64,000 nucleotides of DNA from an uncultured Alistipes sp. GTDB taxonomy: Bacteria; Bacteroidota; Bacteroidia; Bacteroidales; UBA932. This document shows, piece after piece, positions 24,090-33,806 of this stretch. The stretch is from contig UQUN01000002.1 in NCBI GenBank assembly GCA_900544175.1, positions 127,639-191,638 of the forward strand. The letters are read 5' to 3'. The notes beneath the pieces were generated by a model. It did no database searches. It worked only from the letters and a program-made list of their open reading frames with translations, and was not told the DNA's origin. Made by a program: the position numbers and the translations under genes. The stretch's first letter is position 1; each line of letters starts with the position of its first letter.

Positions 24090-25427
24090 ATGATTGTATC
24101 AAAATACACTTTCTTGATTCCTTATTCTGACAGGCGTTATTTATATAACACCATGTCCAATGCTCTTTTGGAACTGGATGAGGTATCATATTCCCGTCTG
24201 GATAAGTGCAGGCGGGAACAGTGTTCTGTCAGTAAGGAGGATTTTCCCGACGAACTGTATGAAATGCTGAGAAGAAAGCACTTCATCGTGGACAACGACT
24301 ATGATGAGTATCTGCTGTACAAGTCTATAATGCTGACTCAGAGAGAGCAGCGGACATTCTTGCATCTGACGCTTGCCCCCACCATGGAGTGCAATTTCAG
24401 ATGTTTCTATTGTTTTGAGACAGAGAAACCCAAAGGGAAAATGTCGCCAGGCACTATGGACAGTATTGTCAAATACATATCCTCCTCAAATAAACTTGAA
24501 AAAATATACCTCACCTGGTTCGGCGGGGAGCCGCTTATGGCCCTTGACGAGATGGTGACATTCTACGACAAATTAATGGCAGTCTACCATAAGGACTTCG
24601 CGTCCAACATAATCACCACTGGATACTATCTTGACCGTCACGCCATCTCAGTTTTACAGAAAATCAATGTTGGCAGCGTTCAGATAACATTGGACGGGAA
24701 CAGAGAGCATCACAATAAGATAAAGCGCACTCCTGAATGTCAGGATGTGTTCGGCAGGGTTCTGGACAATATTGATATTCTCACAGCGACAGCTCCTGAA
24801 ATTGACGTGGCATTCAGAATCAATCTTACAAAGCAGAATGTCGGGGACTTTACAGAACTTTACCGGTACCTTGCCCGAAGATACCATGGAAAGAAAGTCG
24901 TTATTGTCCCAGCATTTGTCCGCGACAGGACTGACTTCTCTCATGACAACTCATATTGCGTGGATAGGGATGGTATCGTCAGCTTTGTACTGAGTCAGTG
25001 GAATAATGAGCGTATCTACTCACCATGGCTTGAATATCCCAGTTCGGCATGTAACGAATGTGCGATCAGGGATAAGATGTCCATATCATTCGATTCGGAA
25101 GGATATGCATACAAATGTTGGGAAACCATAGGTAAACGGAAACATGCAATAGGGAAAATCAAGGAAGACGGCACTATAGGAGACGTGAACACCGTCTTGT
25201 TGAACAGGCAGCTGTACGGAGCCGATATATTTGACGATGATAAGTGCAGAGAATGTGTCTACCTGCCTATCTGTCACGGAGGATGTCCTATGGAGAGAAT
25301 TGAGAACCTCATAGACGGCAAGCGCAATGATGTATGCACATCCCACAAAGACCATATAGAAGAGTTCATGAAGATTCACATTGACATACTCAATGCAAAC
25401 AGGTTGAAAAAGCATACCGGAGACTGA
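24090..25427 (+). CDS. Radical SAM/SPASM peptide maturase (system II)
   Basis: A 445-residue radical SAM enzyme. The N-terminal ~90 residues look like a RiPP-recognition-type region. CNFRCFYC gives Cys101, Cys105 and Cys108 for the SAM [4Fe-4S] cluster; WFGGEPL follows. The C-terminal SPASM region has CNEC, KCWE, CRECVYLPICHGGCP and C at VCTSH for auxiliary clusters. SPASM peptide maturases make thioether or C-C links on Cys-rich cores, as P1/P2 have. Overlaps the exporter gene by 1 nt (TGATG). Confidence 0.93.
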   Translation: MIVSKYTFLIPYSDRRYLYNTMSNALLELDEVSYSRLDKCRREQCSVSKEDFPDELYEMLRRKHFIVDNDYDEYLLYKSIMLTQREQRTFLHLTLAPTMECNFRCFYCFETEKPKGKMSPGTMDSIVKYISSSNKLEKIYLTWFGGEPLMALDEMVTFYDKLMAVYHKDFASNIITTGYYLDRHAISVLQKINVGSVQITLDGNREHHNKIKRTPECQDVFGRVLDNIDILTATAPEIDVAFRINLTKQNVGDFTELYRYLARRYHGKKVVIVPAFVRDRTDFSHDNSYCVDRDGIVSFVLSQWNNERIYSPWLEYPSSACNECAIRDKMSISFDSEGYAYKCWETIGKRKHAIGKIKEDGTIGDVNTVLLNRQLYGADIFDDDKCRECVYLPICHGGCPMERIENLIDGKRNDVCTSHKDHIEEFMKIHIDILNANRLKKHTGD

Positions 25428-27652
25428 TGCCTATGAAAAAGTTTCCTTCCTACCGCCAGCTTGACACGATGGACTGCGGCCCGACCTGCCTGCGTATTAT
25501 CGCCTCGCATTACGGGCGCAGCTGGTCCCTGCAGACCCTACGCGAGAGGTGCCACATCTCCCGCGAGGGCGTCTCGCTGCTTGGCATCAGCGACGCGGCG
25601 GAGGCGGTGGGATTCCGCACAATGGGCGTGAAGCTGACGTTCGGACAACTATGTGAGGAGGCCGTGCTGCCATGCATCGTACACTGGAACCAGAACCACT
25701 TCGTCGTGGTCTACCGCATAGAGCGCCGGCGTGGCAGGACCTGGGTACACGTCTCCGATCCGGCCTCCGGGCTGCTCCGCTACACTCAGGAGCAGTTCCT
25801 GAAGTCATGGATATCAATCCGTGGAGAAGATGCTGTGGACAGTCCGGCCGAAGGTCTGGGCATCGCCCTGCTGCTGGAGCCGACCCCGAAGTTCTACGAG
25901 GAGAAAGGGGAGGAGGAGAGGCGATTGGGATTCCAGGGCATGCTGGAGTATCTCCGCCCCTACAGGCAGTTCATCGTCCAGCTCCTGCTGGCCATGCTCA
26001 CGGGCAGTATCATCAGCCTAATCCTGCCTTTCTTGACCCAGTCCGTCATTGACACCGGTATCGGCACCGGGGACCTCCATTTCGTCGTGGTGCTCCTCGT
26101 CGCACAGGTGGTGCTCGTCCTGGGCCAGACGGCCAACGAGCTGATCCGCAGCTGGCTGATGCTGCACATGACCACCCGCGTGAGCATCTCCCTTATCTCC
26201 GACTTCCTGGCCAAGCTGATGCGTCTTCCCATCTCGTTCTTCGACTCGAAGATGACCGGCGACATCATGCAGCGCATCGGGGACCACAGCCGCATCCAGA
26301 CCTTCCTGACGGGCTCTCTGCTGAGCATCGTCATGGCGGCCGTGACGTTCGTGGTCTACTCCGCTGTCATGGGCGGCTACGACCTGAGGATCCTCGGCAT
26401 CTTCATCCTCGGCAGCGCCCTCTACATAGGCTGGGTGTTGCTCTTCCTCAGGCGCAGGCGCAAGCTGGACTACATGCGCTTCCAGGAGGCGGCGGCCAAC
26501 CAGAGCAGCATCGTGCAGCTCATCGCGGGGATGCAGGACATAAAGCTCAACGGCTGCGAGAGGCAGAAGCGCTGGGAGTGGGAGCGCATCCAGGCGCGCC
26601 TGTTCAATGTCAGCGTGAAGGGCCTCGCCCTCGGGCAGACGCAGCAGGTGGGCGGTACCTTCATAGACCAGATCAAGAACGTGCTTATCTCGTTCCTCGC
26701 GGCCAAGGCGGTCATCGACGGGGACATGACCCTCGGTATGATGACCGCCATGCAGTACATCATCGGCCAGCTCAACGCCCCCATATCGCAGTTCATCGGC
26801 TTCGTGCAGGAGGCGCAGGACGCGAAGATATCGCTGGAGCGCCTGGGCGAGATACATGAGCGCAGGGACGAGGAGGACGCGGAGGGGGACTATATCCGCG
26901 AGATACCCATCGGTGCGGACATCGAGTTCAGGAATGTGGATTTCCAGTACAACGGCCCGCACTCGGAGAAGGTGCTGGACGGGGTAAGCGTGACCATACC
27001 GCATGACAAGGTCACGGCCATCGTCGGGGCCTCGGGCAGCGGCAAGACCACCATGGTGAAGATGATGCTGGGCTTCTACGAGCCCGTCTCGGGAGAGGTG
27101 CTGCTGGGCGGACGCCGCATCGGGGACTACAGTCCCTCGGTGTGGAGGGAGCAGTGCGGCACCGTGATGCAGGAGGGGTTCGTATTCTCCGACACCATAG
27201 CCGACAACATCGGTGTGTCCGACGAGAGCCCTGACATGGAGCGGGTGCGTCAGGCCGTGGAGACGGCCAACATAGGGGAGTTCATAGACGGCCTGCCCCT
27301 TAGGTACAACACGAAGATAGGGGCCGAGGGCAACGGTGTCAGCACCGGACAGAAGCAGCGTCTTCTAATAGCCCGTGCCGCATACCGCAACGCCCGCTAC
27401 CTCTTCCTGGACGAGGCCACCAACTCCCTTGACGCGAACAACGAGAAGGTGATCATGGAGAGGCTCGACACCCTGTTCCGGGGCAAGACCGTAGTCATCG
27501 TGGCCCACCGTCTGAGCACTGTGAGGAACGCCGACAACATCATAGTGCTGGACAAGGGCCGTGTCGTGGAGCAGGGCACCCACAGGGAGCTGACGGAAAG
27601 GAGGGGATACTATTACAGGCTGGTGAAAAACCAGCTGGAACTCGGAAACTGA
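25427..27652 (+). CDS. C39 peptidase-domain ABC exporter (system II)
   Basis: A 741-residue bacteriocin-type exporter: peptidase C39 (about 1-135; catalytic Cys in QLDTMDCGPTCL, His in NQNHFVV, Asp in VSDPASG), six-helix transmembrane domain (about 165-450) and ATPase (about 490-735; Walker A GASGSGKTT, Walker B YLFLDEAT). The ABC signature reads VSTGQ instead of LSGGQ. It should cut leaders after GG and export cores with the HlyD and TolC proteins next door. GC-rich compared with the precursors. Confidence 0.95.
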   Translation: MPMKKFPSYRQLDTMDCGPTCLRIIASHYGRSWSLQTLRERCHISREGVSLLGISDAAEAVGFRTMGVKLTFGQLCEEAVLPCIVHWNQNHFVVVYRIERRRGRTWVHVSDPASGLLRYTQEQFLKSWISIRGEDAVDSPAEGLGIALLLEPTPKFYEEKGEEERRLGFQGMLEYLRPYRQFIVQLLLAMLTGSIISLILPFLTQSVIDTGIGTGDLHFVVVLLVAQVVLVLGQTANELIRSWLMLHMTTRVSISLISDFLAKLMRLPISFFDSKMTGDIMQRIGDHSRIQTFLTGSLLSIVMAAVTFVVYSAVMGGYDLRILGIFILGSALYIGWVLLFLRRRRKLDYMRFQEAAANQSSIVQLIAGMQDIKLNGCERQKRWEWERIQARLFNVSVKGLALGQTQQVGGTFIDQIKNVLISFLAAKAVIDGDMTLGMMTAMQYIIGQLNAPISQFIGFVQEAQDAKISLERLGEIHERRDEEDAEGDYIREIPIGADIEFRNVDFQYNGPHSEKVLDGVSVTIPHDKVTAIVGASGSGKTTMVKMMLGFYEPVSGEVLLGGRRIGDYSPSVWREQCGTVMQEGFVFSDTIADNIGVSDESPDMERVRQAVETANIGEFIDGLPLRYNTKIGAEGNGVSTGQKQRLLIARAAYRNARYLFLDEATNSLDANNEKVIMERLDTLFRGKTVVIVAHRLSTVRNADNIIVLDKGRVVEQGTHRELTERRGYYYRLVKNQLELGN

Positions 27653-27659
27653 CAAAGCC

Positions 27660-28982
27660 ATGCCGGACAACAGAAGACATATAGCTACGGAGCACAGCGA
27701 GGAGGCGCAGCAGATACTGGGGCGCATCCCGTCGTGGATTGTAAGGTGGGGTGTGACCGTGATATTCGCGGTCTTCGCCCTCATACTCATCGGCTGCTGC
27801 ATCATCAAGTACCCCGAGAGGGTCACTGCGACCGTCACCATCACCACCGGCAACTCACCCGTGGACGTGGTGGCAGGGGGCGGCGGCAATCTGGAGCGGA
27901 TACTCGTCTCCAGCGGAGATTCCGTCAGCGCCGGGGGCATCCTCGGAGTCATCCGCTCAAGCGCCCGCTGGGAGGACGTGCTGGAGGTGGAACGACGTCT
28001 GAAAGAGACGGACGGGATGCCGCCGGACTCCCTCGCGTCGCAGAATTGGGTTTATGCCGACTGGGGCATGGGGAACATCCAGAGCGAGTGGTCCGCGTTC
28101 TCCACCGCCTGCCGCCAGCTGCGCGAGTACATTGAGAGGGACGTCATCAGCCGCAGGATGGAGCTTGTGAGGGACCAGATATCCAAGCAGAGGGAATACT
28201 ACTCCCGGATGCAGGCCCAGGAGACCGTCATGCGCGAAGACCTCGCATATGAGGAGCGCGGTTTCCGCAGGGACTCCTCCCTCTATGCTCATGATGTCAT
28301 CTCCGAGACCGAATACGAGGAGTCCGTCCGCAGTCTGCTGCAGGCGCGCAACGGCATGATATCCTTCCGCTCGCAGATGACCTCCACCGAACTCGCTGTA
28401 CTCCAGCTGGAGCAGCAGCTTGTGGAGCTGTCCATCCAGCGCGATGACGAGATCCTGTCGCTTGAGCGGGAGATGGCCGCCTGCCGCGAGCGTCTGACGG
28501 CCCGGATACGCAGCTGGAGCCTGAGCAGCCTTCTCACCTCGCCCATGGACGGCAGGGTGTCGTTCGTGAGGAAATGGGACGCGGGCCAGTTCATCAGCGC
28601 GGGCGAGTCTTTCGTGACCGTCGTCCCCTCCGTGGAGCGGAACCCGGTGGGTATAGTGAAGGTGCCGCAGGCCAGTTTCGGCAAGGTGAGCACGGGGCAG
28701 AAGGTCAATGTCCGTCTGAACGGCTACCCCTACATGGAATACGGCCTGCTCGTGGGCGAGATCGGGTACCTGTCGTCCGTACCTGAGGCCGCCGCCGGCT
28801 CTCAGACGGAGCCTCAGTACACGGCGGAGATAGTCTTCCCCGACGGCATGGTGACGACCTACGGCAGGGAACTGAGGCTGATACAGAAGATGGACGGCAC
28901 GGCTGAGATAATCACCCAGGACCGCAGGCTCATAATGAGGTTCCTCGACCCCATCGCCGCGCTTTTCAAAAACGGAATATGA
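27660..28982 (+). CDS. HlyD-family membrane fusion protein
   Basis: A 440-residue periplasmic adaptor: cytoplasmic tail, one TM helix (about 28-50, VTVIFAVFALILIGCCII), a lipoyl half (VVAGGGGNLERILVSSGDSV), a long coiled coil (about 110-290), the second lipoyl half (SPMDGRVSFVRKWDAGQFIS) and a beta-barrel domain. It bridges the ABC exporter (7 bp upstream) and the TolC-like channel (4-bp overlap downstream). Confidence 0.93.
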   Translation: MPDNRRHIATEHSEEAQQILGRIPSWIVRWGVTVIFAVFALILIGCCIIKYPERVTATVTITTGNSPVDVVAGGGGNLERILVSSGDSVSAGGILGVIRSSARWEDVLEVERRLKETDGMPPDSLASQNWVYADWGMGNIQSEWSAFSTACRQLREYIERDVISRRMELVRDQISKQREYYSRMQAQETVMREDLAYEERGFRRDSSLYAHDVISETEYEESVRSLLQARNGMISFRSQMTSTELAVLQLEQQLVELSIQRDDEILSLEREMAACRERLTARIRSWSLSSLLTSPMDGRVSFVRKWDAGQFISAGESFVTVVPSVERNPVGIVKVPQASFGKVSTGQKVNVRLNGYPYMEYGLLVGEIGYLSSVPEAAAGSQTEPQYTAEIVFPDGMVTTYGRELRLIQKMDGTAEIITQDRRLIMRFLDPIAALFKNGI

Positions 28983-30349
28983 CCATGAGGATGACACTGA
29001 GAACCATAACCGCCGTATCAGTCATGCTGTCTCCGTGCCTTATGGCGGCGCAGGAGGCCGACAGCCTGAGACGGTGGACCCTGGATGAGTGCATAGACCG
29101 TGCCCTGGAGCACAACATCGAGTTGAGATCCGAGCGCCTGTCGGTGGAGGAGCGTGACATATCCCTGTCCGACAGCCGGTGGGCATTCGCTCCGGGCCTC
29201 TCGGCGTCGGCCGGATACAACCTGTCCATAGGCCGCGTCCTTGACGAGACCACATACGATTTCATTACCAACGAGACCGTGGGGAGCTCCAGCGCGTCCG
29301 TGTCCGGAAGCGTGCTGCTCTTCAACGGCCTGCGCAACCTCCGCCAGCTGCAGTACTCCAGGCTTGACCGCGAGGCCGCCGCACTGCAGGTGGAGAAAGC
29401 CGCGGATGACCTGCGGCTCAACGTCACGGCCTACTTCCTTGAGGTGCTCTGCGCGTGGGAGAACATACGTGACTGCGAGGCCGTGGCAGCCTCGCTGAGA
29501 AAGCAGGAGGAGCATACATCGGAGAAGGTCAGGGCGGGCAAAGTGACCCGCGCCGACCTTCTGCAGATACAGTCGCAGCTGTCCGAGGCGGAGAACAGCC
29601 TCATCGTCGCGGAGCACTCATACGGGATGTCCAGGCTCAATCTGTGCCAGCTTCTGGAGATAGAGGACTACAGCTCGTTCATCCCGTCCTTCGACAGCGG
29701 GGACAGTCTGGAGTATGTCCCCAAGGACTACGCCGCCATACTCGACGGGGCGGAGCGTCTGCCGGAAATCGGCCTCGCGCGTAAGGAGGTGGAGCTGGCC
29801 CGGAAGAACGTCCAGCTGGCACGCTCCTCATACTACCCGTCCCTGACTCTCAGCGCCGGATACGGCAGCAGCTACTCCAATGTCAGGCAGAAGATCATAC
29901 CGAACGGAGACGGCACCTATACATACAGCCCGTATCCGTTCATCGAGCAGTACAGGGACAATGCCAGCGCGTATGTGTCCTTCGGCCTTAGCGTGCCGAT
30001 ACTCAACGGCATGTCGGCGCGCAACGGCGTGAGGAGAGCCAAGGTGCAGCTTCAGCGCAGCGAGCTGGCACTGGAAATGGCCAGAAAGAGCGTGAGGAAG
30101 GACATACTGCAGGCAGCCATGGACACCGAGGCCGCATGGAAGAAATACACAGGCTCCGTCAGCTATCTCAGCTCCGCCCGGGAGGCAGCGCGGCAGATAG
30201 GCGTCAAATACGAAGCCGGCGCGGCCACTGTCGTGGAGTACAACACGGCCATGTCCACGCTGATCGAGGCGCAGACCCAACACCTGTCGGCCAAGTACGA
30301 GTATCTGTTCAAGCTCAAGGTGCTTGAGTTCTACGAGAGCAGACAATAA
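28979..30349 (+). CDS. TolC-family outer-membrane efflux protein
   Basis: A 456-residue outer-membrane channel with signal peptide (about 1-22, ending MAAQE) and two OEP repeats; WTLDECIDRALEHNIEL and LGL-like ARKEVELARKNVQLARSSYYP are typical. Starts inside the HlyD stop (ATGA). Completes a one-step export path for the peptides. A strong terminator follows at 30464. Confidence 0.93.
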   Translation: MTMRMTLRTITAVSVMLSPCLMAAQEADSLRRWTLDECIDRALEHNIELRSERLSVEERDISLSDSRWAFAPGLSASAGYNLSIGRVLDETTYDFITNETVGSSSASVSGSVLLFNGLRNLRQLQYSRLDREAAALQVEKAADDLRLNVTAYFLEVLCAWENIRDCEAVAASLRKQEEHTSEKVRAGKVTRADLLQIQSQLSEAENSLIVAEHSYGMSRLNLCQLLEIEDYSSFIPSFDSGDSLEYVPKDYAAILDGAERLPEIGLARKEVELARKNVQLARSSYYPSLTLSAGYGSSYSNVRQKIIPNGDGTYTYSPYPFIEQYRDNASAYVSFGLSVPILNGMSARNGVRRAKVQLQRSELALEMARKSVRKDILQAAMDTEAAWKKYTGSVSYLSSAREAARQIGVKYEAGAATVVEYNTAMSTLIEAQTQHLSAKYEYLFKLKVLEFYESRQ

Positions 30350-30463
30350 AAAGAATAAATAAAGTTAGGAAACTGTTTCTAACGACCCGGAATCTTTATC
30401 CTTTGATAAGTCTTGAAATGGAAATGTCCGGCCCTAACAGAAGGTTAATATCTTTCTCGACTT

Positions 30464-30497
30464 ATTTGCAGATGGCATCAACAAGCCATCTGCAAAT
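30464..30497. terminator. Bidirectional terminator, 13-bp perfect stem
   Basis: ATTTGCAGATGGC pairs perfectly with GCCATCTGCAAAT, loop of 8 nt. It lies between the converging TolC and KAP genes. Confidence 0.85.
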
Positions 30498-30515
30498 TTC
30501 TTAATTCAGTTATTG

Positions 30516-32480
30516 CTACTTCTGTATCTTCTTAATAACCCCCTTCAAATAGTCTTCAATCAGAATATCTGCATATACTTTTTTGTTTGTTTTTCTCTGA
30601 GTCAAAGCTTGCTCCAAATTCCTTACAAACTGTAGCTCCTCATCATAAATTTTACTGTCAGCCACATGATTTAAAAAACGGTCGTTCAATATGCGATAAA
30701 GAGCCATCACTTCCTTAGGCTGTATATCATTCACTTTTTTGACAATATCCGTCTTAACAATATGACTCAATATCGGATAATCTAGAAAATCCGGCGTTTT
30801 GTTGTCTCCATATTGAATAGCCAGTCGGTTAGCCAAGGTGGGTAGGTCTTCGTTAAATTGGCAGCGTACCTCTTTGATGTCTGCATCCAAATGGATTTCT
30901 GTTACTTTTTCCATCTTCTTACGTTCATAATCCACTACCCACCGGCTTTCCTTGGGTATCTCTGTCTCAACTGCATCAAGATTTAGTTTGTCAAGAATAT
31001 TCAGCTTGTCTACGCTTTCATACATTTTGTCAATACCACTGCGTATCTTTGACCGCATATCTTCCTGAGAGAAAGATGTGAGTGGGTATAAATGCTGTAA
31101 ATATGTAGCGGCATTCACATAAGCTATATTATCCGCAAACTTCCCATCTTCAACATACTGGGCTAATTGCATTACAGCTTCAGCCATTTCCTCATTGTTC
31201 ATGTTCCATGGCGAATGCATAAAATTCTGTAGTAAGATATACTCTGGTTTTTTACTATTCCTTTGCTCCAAACTCTTATATTGTTCCCATACTGTTTTCA
31301 ATCCTTCCACATCCAGAGAAACGCCTGCGGTTACAAAATCAAATACCTGTGGAGAAACAATAACAGGAAAGTTGTGAGTTTTCACAAACTTCTTTAAGAT
31401 GTATGAAACACGATGGCGTGTATATGCGCATTGGTTTTCTTCTTTTTTTTGCTTTTCCACAACGTCACTTTCTTCTGCTTCATCAAATAGTTCTTCCACT
31501 TTTTGGCTTCCATCATCAAAATTCCAATTGATTGTTGACAGTTCAACGTATTGATAGAACTGCTCCTTGTCTTTGTAAGTCAGGCGGTCTTTTTTATACT
31601 CAATAGCTATTCCTGTCGTGCAAGCCCATAATGATAGTAGAAAATTATCAGTCAATTTTTTGTTCTCGTTTTTTAGGAAACTATTGCAAGCTACGTATAT
31701 CTTGCTGAAATGCGCCAAAGCGAATTTCAATATACGGATGTTACGCAATTCAGCACGTAAACTCTCGTCCTCTTTATACGATGGGAATCCTGGGTCAATT
31801 ACCTCCATTGACTTAGGGGCTGTCATAAACTCAGTAAATGATGATTCATAATTTTTCTCGCATATTTCCTTAAAAATGGCTACCACATCAGGCTCATAAA
31901 CCAAGGTTTTCTCTATTACTTTTTCTTTGAACACAAGTTTTGCTTCACCCTTTTGTTGCATGTAAGAATTATTAGCAATGATCACCACCTTATATCCACG
32001 TTGTTCAACCAAACCATTGATGGCACCAAGCAGGCTATGAATGTCAATAGTGTCAATCACACGCTCTATGTCATCAAGGAATATGATTGTCTTTTCTTTG
32101 GGAATAAGTTTATATAGCAACCCACTATTGTTTTTCACTAACGTTTTCACGTCCACAAAGTTTTCAAGCCATGATATCGTTGAAACAAATTGTGCACTCT
32201 TGGCTACCATACTACTTGTTTTTTTCTTTCCCCAATTTAGCCATAATTTCTTTTTCTTATTAATTGCTGGCCACTTGTAATTATCCGCAATTAGAAGCGG
32301 TATTTCGTTGACAGAATCAATTCCAAACAGTGATACTTTTACAATATTCCAACCTTCCTGTTGCAAGGCTGGTATTATCATTTTTTCTATATGATAAGTC
32401 TTGCCACAGCCCCATTCGCCCGATACCATCAAAGCACCGGTAGTCTCCATTGACAGATAGTTTTTAATACCGTCCAACAT
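30516..32480 (-). CDS. KAP-like P-loop NTPase, possible defence gene
   Basis: A 654-residue cytosolic NTPase with Walker A GEWGCGKT (21-28) at the very N-terminus, Walker B KTIIFLDDIERV (about 129-140) and KVVIIANNS (sensor-1 region). This fits KAP-family ATPases. No TM helices seen; the C-terminal ~450 residues are helical and unknown. The gene is visibly AT-rich between GC-rich neighbours and reads opposite to system II, so it looks like a separate acquisition. KAP ATPases occur in several phage-defence contexts; that role is inference here. Confidence 0.75.
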   Translation of the reverse strand: MLDGIKNYLSMETTGALMVSGEWGCGKTYHIEKMIIPALQQEGWNIVKVSLFGIDSVNEIPLLIADNYKWPAINKKKKLWLNWGKKKTSSMVAKSAQFVSTISWLENFVDVKTLVKNNSGLLYKLIPKEKTIIFLDDIERVIDTIDIHSLLGAINGLVEQRGYKVVIIANNSYMQQKGEAKLVFKEKVIEKTLVYEPDVVAIFKEICEKNYESSFTEFMTAPKSMEVIDPGFPSYKEDESLRAELRNIRILKFALAHFSKIYVACNSFLKNENKKLTDNFLLSLWACTTGIAIEYKKDRLTYKDKEQFYQYVELSTINWNFDDGSQKVEELFDEAEESDVVEKQKKEENQCAYTRHRVSYILKKFVKTHNFPVIVSPQVFDFVTAGVSLDVEGLKTVWEQYKSLEQRNSKKPEYILLQNFMHSPWNMNNEEMAEAVMQLAQYVEDGKFADNIAYVNAATYLQHLYPLTSFSQEDMRSKIRSGIDKMYESVDKLNILDKLNLDAVETEIPKESRWVVDYERKKMEKVTEIHLDADIKEVRCQFNEDLPTLANRLAIQYGDNKTPDFLDYPILSHIVKTDIVKKVNDIQPKEVMALYRILNDRFLNHVADSKIYDEELQFVRNLEQALTQRKTNKKVYADILIEDYLKGVIKKIQK

Positions 32481-32581
32481 TTTATTTTTAATTAGTGAGA
32501 GTGCATCAATGAAGTGATTTTTCGATTTGACAGTTGATAAATATTTACAATCAACGACCGCTATAAAAGTTTTTTATTCTG

Positions 32582-33793
32582 TCAATCTGCCGTGTCATTT
32601 CCTTTTTCTTTTAAATCCGTACATATGCAGTCAATTCCCATCACTTTCTCATACGCTGATGGTGACGGGCACAGGTACCTGTATAAACAGTTTCTGCAAC
32701 GTCCGGGCATGTCCCTTGTCAGCCGCCATGCGGTGTTGCGCTCCAGTTCTGCTGTTATAAGGTCATATACTGAGTCGCTGATGTCGCCTATCTGCTCGCC
32801 GTATGCAGGAGAGGCATATGCTCTTCCGTCCGGCATGAACGTAAGACTCCCGAAGAAGCCGGTGTTGACGGCCATGTGAGCGAATACAGCTCTGCGTTCA
32901 AGACGGCTGCCGAGTATCTCCCGTTCCGTCAGAAAGACATTGTCGCGGAAGAAGCCTGCGTTGACACCGTTGAAGACTGGGACTATCTCAGGTGTCTCTA
33001 TACCGTTGTCACCGCTCCATTTTATGGCTTCCTCATAGTCCTTCTCCGATGTAATCAGAAAGATATGCCGGGCCGCAACTACCTGACTTATGTCCGCAGT
33101 GAATGGAGCCATGTGCAGCAGGGCCATGCTTGTCACGCCGCCTGACAACATTGCGGCAGCCTCAGCATCCACCGTGTCTTCTGCCCTGACATAAAGTGTT
33201 ACCGTGTCCCCGTATGTCCTCAGCCCGTCCAGCAGAGAGTGCAGGTCCAGGTAGCCTTTTACTGATGACAGCACTATGCGGATGTCCGTGATGTATGGCG
33301 AGTCCGCATCGGAGAGGAATCCTATAATTTTATCTGCGGCCAGGGTCTTCTCCGAGCATATGGGATACAGCACCTGTCTGTACCAGCCCGTATCGGGACA
33401 TATGCCGCCCAGATAGAACGTAAGGGATGTCAGGTATGGGAGTATCTCGTTGTATGCTTCGTCTTCTCTCGCCTTGATGCGCTCCCATGAACGCTGTATG
33501 TTGAGCAGCGGAGGGAAGGAGACAAGGTATCTTTGTCTGCTGTCGTCATGCAGCGTGCCCATGCCTTTCTCAGTTACATGCTCTATGAAGTTCCGAAGCT
33601 CGCTGTCAATACTATCCATGTATATATCCACGGAATACAGACTGTCAGGATTCATCAATCTGTTGCAAAGTTCGGATATCTGTGGAGTGAGCCTGAATCG
33701 GTATGATGTGAAACTGCTTGAGTCGTACAACAGACCGTGCCGGCCGTCGGTCCATAGGAACGTATCCTGGTTTATTGTCAATGTCTGTTTCAT
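32582..33793 (-). CDS. Pseudo-radical-SAM protein, GG-Bacteroidales system
   Basis: A 403-residue protein resembling radical SAM peptide maturases but lacking CxxxCxxC near its start. It keeps C-terminal SPASM-like cysteines: CRNCLYRYLCPSP and IDCICTD. This is the expected partner in GG-Bacteroidales RiPP pathways, where a pseudo-rSAM protein accompanies the true maturase. It is last in the system I operon, 13 bp after the maturase. It may bind substrate or form a heterodimer with the maturase. Confidence 0.85.
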   Translation of the reverse strand: MKQTLTINQDTFLWTDGRHGLLYDSSSFTSYRFRLTPQISELCNRLMNPDSLYSVDIYMDSIDSELRNFIEHVTEKGMGTLHDDSRQRYLVSFPPLLNIQRSWERIKAREDEAYNEILPYLTSLTFYLGGICPDTGWYRQVLYPICSEKTLAADKIIGFLSDADSPYITDIRIVLSSVKGYLDLHSLLDGLRTYGDTVTLYVRAEDTVDAEAAAMLSGGVTSMALLHMAPFTADISQVVAARHIFLITSEKDYEEAIKWSGDNGIETPEIVPVFNGVNAGFFRDNVFLTEREILGSRLERRAVFAHMAVNTGFFGSLTFMPDGRAYASPAYGEQIGDISDSVYDLITAELERNTAWRLTRDMPGRCRNCLYRYLCPSPSAYEKVMGIDCICTDLKEKGNDTAD

Positions 33794-33806
33794 GTCGTTG
33801 TTTGTT

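Noticed and set aside
26018..27004. 328-codon minus frame inside the C39 exporter gene
   Set aside because: It is antisense to the conserved transmembrane and ATPase codons; long opposite frames are usual in GC-rich genes. The same applies to the long frames opposite HlyD, GH20 and topoisomerase III.
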